From an uncultured Mycoplasmatota bacterium (GTDB lineage: Bacteria; Bacillota_I; Bacilli_A; RF39; UBA660), in the NCBI GenBank assembly GCA_900544605.1, contig UQVP01000022.1, positions 1 through 15,540 of the forward strand: a stretch of DNA of 15,540 nucleotides, in the 5' to 3' direction. How positions within the stretch are numbered: the first letter of the stretch is position 1; the number at the start of each line of letters is the position of its first letter. The translations under genes and the position numbers were made by a program. Positions 7,197-11,191 of the stretch are shown here, in pieces. Under the pieces are notes generated by a model, which was given only the letters and a program-made list of their open reading frames with translations, was not told where the DNA came from and did not search any database.

Positions 7197-7238
7197 AGAG
7201 GCGACATTCACTTACAGAATTAAATGTTCCTCTTTTTT
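7197..7238 (+). terminator. Unit 1 toxin mRNA terminator
   Basis: AGAGG-C-GACATT (7197-7208) pairs with AATGTT-CCTCT (7223-7233), an 11-bp stem with one bulged C and one G-T pair, followed by TTTTTT. The predicted mRNA is about 230 nt (7010 to about 7238). The 3' arm overlaps the bases that can also pair with the mRNA 5' end. Confidence 0.8.
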
Positions 7239-7266
7239 ATTTTATGCAAGAAGTCTTGCTACATAC

Positions 7267-7295
7267 ATAATAACATAAAATAATCTCTTTGACAA
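7267..7295 (-). promoter_or_regulatory. Unit 1 antisense promoter
   Basis: On the minus strand: TTGTCA (7295-7290), exactly 17 bp, TATTAT (7272-7267). It lies downstream of the toxin mRNA terminator and points back into the unit. Its -35 is closer to consensus than that of the toxin promoter, as expected for an excess antitoxin RNA. Confidence 0.85.
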
Positions 7296-7376
7296 GCTAT
7301 ATTATTACTAACAATTTTTAAAATTTGAGAGGGTTTTAATACCGATTTTTAAGTTTATAAAGTTACCAAAATTATG

Positions 7377-7406
7377 TTGTTTTTAGTACTGATAAATTGT
7401 TATAAT
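7377..7406 (+). promoter_or_regulatory. Unit 2 toxin mRNA promoter
   Basis: TTGTTT (7377-7382), 18 bp, TATAAT (7401-7406), start near G7413; nearly the same sequence as the unit 1 and unit 3 promoters. Confidence 0.85.
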
Positions 7407-7467
7407 TAATTAGGAACATTTAATAAGTTGGGTGGAGCCAAACTTCAAATTGAGGGGAGGCGATAGT

Positions 7468-7551
7468 ATGAACAAGAAAGATTTTTTAATTTTATCTCTA
7501 GTAATAATTATCATCCTTTTAATATTTTTACTATTTATAGTTTTAATATAA
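7468..7551 (+). CDS. Unit 2 small hydrophobic peptide (putative type I toxin, 27 aa)
   Basis: A 27-residue peptide: short polar start MNKKDF followed by an almost unbroken hydrophobic stretch (LVIIIILLIFLLFIVLI). It shares the size and single-helix character of the other two peptides but not their sequence, and it lacks their basic C-terminus. Ribosome binding site GAGGGGAGG (7452-7460) is 7 bases before ATG; the unit 1/3 CCTCCT anti-Shine-Dalgarno hairpin is absent, with only a short CTTC/GAGG pairing (7443-7446 with 7452-7455) available. It is flanked by the same forward promoter type and covered at its 3' end by its own antisense RNA. I take it as a second toxin type within the same family of loci; toxicity is inferred. 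The low-complexity hydrophobic sequence alone would not be convincing without this context. Confidence 0.7.
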   Translation: MNKKDFLILSLVIIIILLIFLLFIVLI

Positions 7552-7585
7552 AAAAAACCACCTAACTCAGCAATGATTTAGGTGG
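7550..7585 (-). terminator. Unit 2 antisense RNA terminator
   Basis: Minus strand: CCACCTAA (7585-7578) pairs perfectly with TTAGGTGG (7565-7558), then eight T (7557-7550). It sits directly after the toxin stop codon. This is the clearest terminator in the array and it only works in the reverse direction. Confidence 0.9.
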
Positions 7586-7597
7586 AACCAAAACTTT

Positions 7598-7635
7598 GGC
7601 AACACTCAACAGCGCAATATTGAATGTTCCTTTTT
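7598..7635 (+). terminator. Unit 2 toxin mRNA terminator
   Basis: GG-C-AACA-C-TC (7598-7607) pairs with GA-A-TGTT-CC (7622-7630), 8 pairs with one bulge and one mismatch, followed by TTTTT (7631-7635). mRNA about 223 nt. Confidence 0.65.
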
Positions 7636-7663
7636 ATCTTATGCAAGTTTTCTTGCTACATAC

Positions 7664-7692
7664 ATAATAACATAAAATAATCTCTTTGACAA
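7664..7692 (-). promoter_or_regulatory. Unit 2 antisense promoter
   Basis: Minus strand: TTGTCA (7692-7687), 17 bp, TATTAT (7669-7664), with start near 7656/7657 at the GCAAG hairpin. Confidence 0.85.
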
Positions 7693-7773
7693 GTTATGTT
7701 ATTACTAACAATATTTAAAATTTAAGGGGGTTTTAATACCGATTTTTAAGTTTATAAAGTTGCCTAAATTATA

Positions 7774-7803
7774 TTGTTTTTAGTACTGATAAATTGTTAT
7801 AAT
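7774..7803 (+). promoter_or_regulatory. Unit 3 toxin mRNA promoter
   Basis: TTGTTT (7774-7779), 18 bp, TATAAT (7798-7803), start near G7810; same element as in units 1 and 2. Confidence 0.85.
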
Positions 7804-7832
7804 TAATTAGGAACATTTAATGTGAGTGTCGT

Positions 7833-7858
7833 CCTCCTATTCTTTAAAAGAAAGGAGG
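7833..7858 (+). promoter_or_regulatory. Unit 3 hairpin sequestering the Shine-Dalgarno
   Basis: CCTCCT (7833-7838) with AGGAGG (7853-7858), bulged A7839, then TTCTT (7840-7844) with AAGAA (7848-7852) and a TAA loop. Compared with unit 1 the inner stem changes a T-G pair to T-A, so pairing is kept while sequence drifts. AAAGGAGG is the ribosome binding site for ATG 7868. Confidence 0.78.
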
Positions 7859-7867
7859 TAGATAAAG

Positions 7868-7960
7868 ATGAAAACTAAGCCTTTTATAATAAAAGTTTTA
7901 AAGCTCATTGCTATCATTTTGTTACTTTCTACCTTATTGGTACTAGCAATAAAAAAATAG
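7868..7960 (+). CDS. Unit 3 small hydrophobic peptide (putative type I toxin, 30 aa)
   Basis: A 30-residue paralogue of the unit 1 peptide, identical at 25 of 30 positions: N-terminus MKTKPF, then the membrane segment KLIAIILLLSTLLVLAIK and a terminal lysine. The hydrophobic core is unchanged apart from Ile13 to Leu; the changes cluster at the extreme N-terminus and the last residue. ATG is 9 bases after AAGGAGG, a ribosome binding site locked in the leader hairpin. Its antisense RNA terminates across its stop codon. The same toxin-like reasoning applies; the two near-identical copies with equally conserved controls suggest both are active. Confidence 0.75.
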   Translation: MKTKPFIIKVLKLIAIILLLSTLLVLAIKK

Positions 7961-7986
7961 ACACTCTTCAGCATTGATAGAGTGTC
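7951..7986 (-). terminator. Unit 3 antisense RNA terminator
   Basis: Minus strand: GACACTC (7986-7980) pairs with GAGTGTC (7966-7960), then TATTTTTTT. It overlaps the toxin TAG stop codon. Confidence 0.8.
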
Positions 7987-8000
7987 AAACCTATTAAATT

Positions 8001-8042
8001 AGAGACGACATTCGCTTGCAATATTGAATGTTCCTCTTTTTT
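8001..8042 (+). terminator. Unit 3 toxin mRNA terminator
   Basis: AGAG-AC-GACATT (8001-8012) with AATGTT-C-CTCT (8027-8037), followed by TTTTTT. mRNA about 232 nt. Confidence 0.75.
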
Positions 8043-8070
8043 ATTTTATGCAAGAAGTCTTGCTACATAC

Positions 8071-8099
8071 ATAATAACATAAAAACGACTTTTTGACAA
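8071..8099 (-). promoter_or_regulatory. Unit 3 antisense promoter, overlapping the tRNA terminator
   Basis: Minus strand: TTGTCA (8099-8094), 17 bp, TATTAT (8076-8071). The -10 region is identical to units 1 and 2, but the spacer is altered and the -35 lies within the terminator hairpin of the tRNA-Arg gene. Confidence 0.8.
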
Positions 8100-8107
8100 G
8101 CCGTTTT
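8081..8107 (-). terminator. tRNA-Arg terminator
   Basis: Minus strand: AAAACGGCTT (8107-8098) pairs with AAGTCGTTTT (8091-8082), with one G-T pair, ending in TTTTT. It follows the tRNA CCA end by 9 bases. Its loop and upper stem contain the -35 of the unit 3 antisense promoter. Confidence 0.7.
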
Positions 8108-8116
8108 GTATCAATC

Positions 8117-8191
8117 TGGTGTCCCGGGCGAGAATCGAACTCACAACTAAACTTTAGGAGAGTCTTGTTATATCCATTTAACTACCAGGAC
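8117..8191 (-). tRNA. tRNA-Arg (anticodon CCU)
   Basis: A 75-nt cloverleaf on the minus strand. The acceptor GTCCTGG pairs with CCGGGAC (one T-G pair). The D arm is GTTA/TAAC with an 8-base loop, and the anticodon arm is AGACT-CTCCTAA-AGTTT with anticodon CCT (plus-strand 8156-8158), reading AGG. A 4-base variable region precedes the T arm GTGAG-TTCGATT-CTCGC. The discriminator is A and CCA is encoded. The tRNA stands alone, with its own terminator. Confidence 0.95.
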
Positions 8192-8199
8192 CTATAAAC

Positions 8200-8205
8200 A
8201 TTCTA
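8200..8205 (-). promoter_or_regulatory. Possible -10 of the tRNA-Arg promoter
   Basis: TAGAAT on the minus strand (8205-8200) ends 8 bases before the tRNA and is preceded by TGTGA. The -35 region is T-rich without a clear hexamer, so this is only a likely site. Confidence 0.4.
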
Positions 8206-8221
8206 TCACAAAAAAATAGTT

Positions 8222-8250
8222 TTTACTATATTAATAATTTATAGTATAAT
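8222..8250 (+). promoter_or_regulatory. Promoter of the HD-CmpB operon
   Basis: TTTACT (8222-8227), 17 bp, TATAAT (8245-8250); start near 8257, 22 bases before the ATG. It diverges from the tRNA promoter. Confidence 0.7.
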
Positions 8251-8278
8251 AAGTTTTAGTGTGAGTAGAGGTGATTAA

Positions 8279-9028
8279 ATGAACACTTTAAATCAAAATT
8301 TAAAAATATTAGATAAGATAATGGATGATTATAAATTAACGCTTCTGGAAAAAGAGGAATTATTAACTTTTATTGGTAATATATTTAAACATGAAGAATT
8401 TCAAAGAAGAATGGGAAGGGGATTTCTTCATCATAGTGATATAACACTTGGTTATCATATTTTACAAGATACTGTAGTTACGTATCTTCTTTGTAAAAAG
8501 AAAATAAAAAGAGGTATTAAAGTTGATTTGGAATTAGCGTTAGATATTGCAATGATGCATGATCTTTATACTGTTCCTTGGCAAAATAATAAAGAGTCTA
8601 AATGTAAAAAGTTTAAAAACAAACATGGATTTAGGCACCCAATTGAAAGTGTTATTAATTCACTTGCGTGGTATTTTGATATATTTGAAAATTCTAGTGA
8701 TAAATATGCCTTAATAGATGGAATTCTTCATCATATGTATCCTTTTCCAGTTGAAACATTTGATGATTTTGCAGAGAATGTATTAGAACTTAAGAATTTT
8801 GAATTAGTTAGCGATATTGAAAAAGAGTATATAAATTTACTTAGAACATCAACAAATAGATTTAGTATAGGGTGTTATTCCTTTGCTCGTCCTATTTCAA
8901 TTGAAGGAAGAATAGTTGCTCATGCAGACAAAATAGTTTCTAAAGATAATTTAAATAATATGAGTTCTTTATTAGCACTTATTACAGGAAAAAATAAAAA
9001 GATAGATGATACTACCAAAAAGAAATAA
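8279..9028 (+). CDS. HD-domain phosphohydrolase-like protein
   Basis: A 249-residue cytoplasmic protein with an HD-type metal site: His in the HHSDITLGYH segment (51-60), H94-D95 (AMMHDLYTVPW), H120 (GFRHP), H151-H152 (ILHHMYPFP) and D217 (VAHADKIV). The spacing His, HD, His-Pro, His-h-x-P, Asp-Lys parallels the smaller HD protein at 924-1427, suggesting the same subfamily with a longer C-terminal region. Such enzymes cleave nucleotide or phospholipid-type phosphoesters; the substrate is unknown. AGAGGTG precedes ATG at good spacing. The CmpB-like gene follows after 38 bases without a terminator, so they are probably co-transcribed. The C-terminal tail is Lys/Asp-rich and probably disordered. 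Confidence 0.75.
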   Translation: MNTLNQNLKILDKIMDDYKLTLLEKEELLTFIGNIFKHEEFQRRMGRGFLHHSDITLGYHILQDTVVTYLLCKKKIKRGIKVDLELALDIAMMHDLYTVPWQNNKESKCKKFKNKHGFRHPIESVINSLAWYFDIFENSSDKYALIDGILHHMYPFPVETFDDFAENVLELKNFELVSDIEKEYINLLRTSTNRFSIGCYSFARPISIEGRIVAHADKIVSKDNLNNMSSLLALITGKNKKIDDTTKKK

Positions 9029-9066
9029 AATATGATATTATTATGTTTATAAGGAGTGTAGATGAT

Positions 9067-9798
9067 ATGCAGTTATTTTTATATTTCGTTTTTATATTTT
9101 TTATAGGAAGTACTCTTGGATATGTACTTGAACTTTTTTACCGAAGAATAGCAGGAGGTAAGTGGGTTAATCCTGGTTTTCTAATAGGACCATATCTTCC
9201 TATATACGGTTTTGGTTTATGTATTTTAACACTAATATATTTATTATTTTATAAGTTAAATGTTTGGCCAGTTTTTATAATTTTACTTATGGGCGCAAGC
9301 ATGACTTTTATTGAATTAATAGGTGGTTTATGTTTTTTGAAAACAGGTGGAGTAAAGCTTTGGGATTATAGTGAAAGAAAATGGAATTATAAAGGAATTA
9401 TTTGCCCATTTTTTAGTCTTATATGGACTTTAATAAGTGCTATTTATTATTATTTTATCGGTAGTAAAGTTTTAAATGCTTTAAATTGGTTTAGTAACAA
9501 TCAATCATTTTCATTTATATTAGGTGTATTTTTTGGCGTTATAGTAATAGACTTTGTTTGTTCTACTAACGCTTTAATGAAGATAAGAAAGTTTACAAAA
9601 GAAAATAATTTTGTTATTAAATATGAAGAATTTAAAAAACATATAGCGGATTTTCAAACAAAGCAAAAGAAAAAATATTCTTTTTTATTTCCATATAAAC
9701 AAGGAGAAAATTTGTTAGAATATTTAACTTTATATAAAAAATCTAAAGAAGGTAGTACTAATAAGCGATTTAGCATTTTTAAGAAAAAAGAAAAATAA
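9067..9798 (+). CDS. CmpB-like membrane protein (PF06541, putative ABC-transporter type IV)
   Basis: A 243-residue protein with about five or six membrane helices. Features typical of the PF06541 family are GSTLGYVLELFYRR in the first helix region, the loop KWVNPGFLIGPYLPIYGFG, the conserved FIELIGG, the LWDYSERKWNYKGIICP loop and FSLIWTL. A basic cytoplasmic tail of about 70 residues follows. The family was named for an ABC-transporter association, but its function remains unproven and no ATPase is adjacent. I start at ATG 9067 because AAGGAG (9051-9056) lies 10 bases upstream; an earlier in-frame ATG at 9043 would place that site inside the gene. The stop falls within a bidirectional terminator shared with the converging kinase gene. 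Confidence 0.8.
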   Translation: MQLFLYFVFIFFIGSTLGYVLELFYRRIAGGKWVNPGFLIGPYLPIYGFGLCILTLIYLLFYKLNVWPVFIILLMGASMTFIELIGGLCFLKTGGVKLWDYSERKWNYKGIICPFFSLIWTLISAIYYYFIGSKVLNALNWFSNNQSFSFILGVFFGVIVIDFVCSTNALMKIRKFTKENNFVIKYEEFKKHIADFQTKQKKKYSFLFPYKQGENLLEYLTLYKKSKEGSTNKRFSIFKKKEK

Positions 9799-9824
9799 AA
9801 CAAATTATAAATGTTTTATTTTTT
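9794..9824. terminator. Bidirectional terminator between converging genes
   Basis: AATAAAACA (9794-9802) pairs with TGTTTTATT (9812-9820) around a 9-base A/T loop. T follows on the plus strand and A precedes, so it can serve both the CmpB-like gene and the minus-strand kinase gene. The stop codons of both genes lie in it. Confidence 0.8.
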
Positions 9825-10758
9825 CTTTTTCTTCTTTAAATTCATATTTTTTATATAAATTTAAAATTTTATTTTTATTATATAAGACTTTTATTAATAA
9901 TAATTTTTTATGATATTTGTCAAGATTTTTGTATTTTGCAGAAAAAACAATATTAGTTAAATTATCTTCAGTGATATTATATTCAATATTTTTAACAATA
10001 TCATAAGCATCTTTAGCGTAATGTTTAAATATATATTCTAATAAATTTTTATAACTAGTACCTCTAGTATCAGAAAAACCAATTTTAGAAATAATATTAT
10101 TATCAAGTACTTCAATTCCATTTTCCATTTCTAAATACATTTTAGCAACCCCAACAGGAAGTGACATACAAAGACTAGTTCCATTATCATAGATAGGTGA
10201 GAAACTAAATTGTTTATTAATCGTTTTATCATAATTTCTAATAAGAGCAATATTTGAAGGATTACGATCGTAGTGATCACATAAAGCATCCATGATTATC
10301 AGTTCGATAATTTTCTTTCTTATTTTTTTATATTCTTCACGTTCATATACGACAGCTTTAACAGCTTCTAGAATTAGTTCGATTGAATAGTGTTCTTTAG
10401 TTTTTTTACACTTTAGGCTTTTAGGAACGAAATCTTCTCTTATATTTTGAATTAAAGCATTAAAGTCAATTAACTCTTCATTTTGCTTAAGGAAATAATA
10501 ACTAATTATTCCTTTTTTCTTTTTTACTTGAGCAAGCTCTGTTTTAGCGCAATTTATATGTATTAAAGAGGCAATGTCTTGATATATACATTCACTATAA
10601 TGAGCATTAGTACTAGTATTATCATCCTTAATTTGGGTTTGCTTATAGAGACAAAGTTCTTGTTTTGGTGATAAAATCCATTCTTTTTCATTTGTACCTC
10701 TGGTTTCTTGACTATACTTTTGAAAATGATGAATATTTTTAAATGCGGTGTTGGCCAT
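9805..10758 (-). CDS. HipA/HipT-like serine/threonine kinase
   Basis: A 317-residue protein matching the HipA C-terminal kinase fold. The catalytic loop is HYDRNPSN (162-169, Asp164 with Asn169) and the metal-binding YDNG is at 190-193 (PIYDNGTSL), the family's usual order D-R-x-x-N then P-x-YD-x-G. The N-lobe has a candidate ATP lysine in LYKQ and the helix HYSECIYQDIASLI with a conserved Glu. It lacks the N-terminal HipA subdomain; a separate small gene immediately upstream supplies a similar domain, overlapping by 20 bases. Length and build resemble HipT of HipBST and CtkA-type kinases. HipA/HipT kinases phosphorylate aminoacyl-tRNA synthetases and stop growth; the target here is unknown. 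GAAAGGGA precedes the ATG. No hipB-like helix-turn-helix gene is adjacent. Confidence 0.8.
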   Translation of the reverse strand: MANTAFKNIHHFQKYSQETRGTNEKEWILSPKQELCLYKQTQIKDDNTSTNAHYSECIYQDIASLIHINCAKTELAQVKKKKGIISYYFLKQNEELIDFNALIQNIREDFVPKSLKCKKTKEHYSIELILEAVKAVVYEREEYKKIRKKIIELIIMDALCDHYDRNPSNIALIRNYDKTINKQFSFSPIYDNGTSLCMSLPVGVAKMYLEMENGIEVLDNNIISKIGFSDTRGTSYKNLLEYIFKHYAKDAYDIVKNIEYNITEDNLTNIVFSAKYKNLDKYHKKLLLIKVLYNKNKILNLYKKYEFKEEKEKIKHL

Positions 10759-11074
10759 ATTCTATCCCTTTCTTTTTAATAGAAATATTATCAGTAACTA
10801 GTTTTCCTTCCGTTAAAAGTAAATAATTTATTTTATCTTCAATGCTATTTAACGTCAATCTTTTTTTAGACATGATTCTACTCTCAAAAATAGGAAATAA
10901 AGTATCTCTGACATAAATCTTGTTAATATCGGGAAAACCAATTAATTTATCAAAACCATATTTACTAGTTTCTTGAATTCCTTCTTTATTATATATGTAA
11001 ACAAACTTATTTTTATATATAAAACAAGAACCAATCTCTATATTTTTCCAATAGACAGAAAATAAATATTCCAT
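10739..11074 (-). CDS. HipS-like protein (HipA N-terminal subdomain-1 as a separate gene)
   Basis: A 111-residue protein of HipA N-terminal type: a beta-rich start (IGSCFIYKNKFVYIYN), then LIGFPDINKIYVRDTLFPIFESRIMSKKR, which matches the 'Y-x-S/R-x-x-LFP-x-F-x-x-R' stretch of the HipA N-subdomain, followed by a mixed tail. In HipBST this domain (HipS) neutralises the HipT kinase, the reverse of its place as part of HipA; here the same relation is inferred from order and overlap. ATG 11074 is chosen because AGGGGTG lies 6 bases upstream; an in-frame GTG at 11083 is within that site. The gene is first in a two-gene minus-strand operon with its own consensus promoter. Confidence 0.68.
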   Translation of the reverse strand: MEYLFSVYWKNIEIGSCFIYKNKFVYIYNKEGIQETSKYGFDKLIGFPDINKIYVRDTLFPIFESRIMSKKRLTLNSIEDKINYLLLTEGKLVTDNISIKKKGIEYGQHRI

Positions 11075-11100
11075 ATAAATCACCCCTATAAATGTTAATT

Positions 11101-11128
11101 ATTATACATGTTTTTGAAAAAATATCAA
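11101..11128 (-). promoter_or_regulatory. Promoter of the HipS-kinase operon
   Basis: Minus strand: TTGATA (11128-11123), 16 bp, TATAAT (11106-11101). Start near 11094, with a leader of about 20 bases holding AGGGGTG. No palindrome like a HipB operator is visible in 11085-11190. Confidence 0.75.
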
Positions 11129-11155
11129 ATTAATATACAGTTAAAAGAAAAAATA

Positions 11156-11164
11156 TGATACAAT
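11156..11164 (+). promoter_or_regulatory. Extended -10 promoter for the CotH-VTC-DUF4956 operon
   Basis: TGA-TACAAT (TG 11156-11157, hexamer 11159-11164), with a weak TACAGT 17 bp upstream. Start near 11171. It is back to back with the HipS promoter. Confidence 0.55.
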
Positions 11165-11191
11165 TAAATAGACGCTAGGAGATCTGGTAAG

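Larger units (their letters stand above)
7148..7260 (-). ncRNA. Unit 1 antisense (antitoxin) RNA
   Basis: Predicted from a near-consensus reverse promoter and a reverse terminator, about 112 nt long. It starts at 7259/7260 with a 5' hairpin GCAAG-ACTT-CTTGC, crosses the whole toxin mRNA 3' UTR and ends over the last toxin codons. It is therefore fully complementary to the mRNA from the stop codon to its 3' end. It also contains GACACTCA, complementary to TGAGTGTC in the mRNA leader (7023-7030). The 3'-UTR arrangement is like TxpA/RatA and BsrG/SR4, with leader repeats recalling the Fst par locus. Confidence 0.75.
7550..7657 (-). ncRNA. Unit 2 antisense (antitoxin) RNA
   Basis: About 108 nt from a consensus reverse promoter to a perfect intrinsic terminator. 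The 5' hairpin is GCAAG-AAAA-CTTGC (loop differs from units 1 and 3, stem identical). It is complementary to the whole unit 2 3' UTR. It also carries the complement of GGTGGAACCAAAACTT (7581-7596), and so can pair with the near-identical GGTGGAGCCAAACTT in the unit 2 leader (7431-7445), but not with the unit 1/3 leaders. Confidence 0.78.
7951..8064 (-). ncRNA. Unit 3 antisense (antitoxin) RNA
   Basis: About 113 nt, beginning at the GCAAG-ACTT-CTTGC hairpin (8063-8050) and ending after the reverse terminator. It is complementary to the unit 3 mRNA from the stop codon to the 3' end and carries GACACTC, complementary to GAGTGTC in the unit 1 and unit 3 leaders, so cross-regulation between these two units is possible. 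Confidence 0.75.
6914..8107 (+). repeat. Three tandem ~400-bp sense/antisense units (type I toxin-antitoxin-like array)
   Basis: Transcription starts inferred for the forward RNAs lie at 7010, 7413 and 7810, giving periods of 403 and 397 bp. Near-identical across all three are the upstream block (TTTTTAAGTTTATAAAGTT and the bases after it to the -10), the first RNA bases GGAACATTTAAT, the 3' end (AATGTTCC plus T-run), the hairpin GCAAG-n4-CTTGC, and a reverse promoter (TTGTCA, 17 bp, TATTAT). The middle of units 1 and 3 is nearly identical; unit 2 has a different leader, peptide and 3' UTR but the same order of elements. Selective conservation of promoters, terminators and pairing elements indicates functional duplication. 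Confidence 0.85.

Noticed and set aside
7246..7259. GCAAGAAGTCTTGC as a terminator of the forward toxin mRNA
   Set aside because: No T-run follows on the plus strand; it fits better as the 5' hairpin of the antisense RNA, which starts exactly there in all three units.
6914..8107. CRISPR array or tracrRNA-like repeats
   Set aside because: The repeats are about 400 bp apart, contain promoters, ORFs and terminators, and no cas gene is in view.
6914..8191. Integrated mobile element using the tRNA-Arg 3' end
   Set aside because: No integrase or transposase is present and I found no second copy of the tRNA 3' end (attachment repeat) in the window.
9043..9066. Upstream ATG (9043) as start of the CmpB-like protein
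   Set aside because: It would place the AAGGAG ribosome binding site inside the gene and add eight residues not typical of the family.
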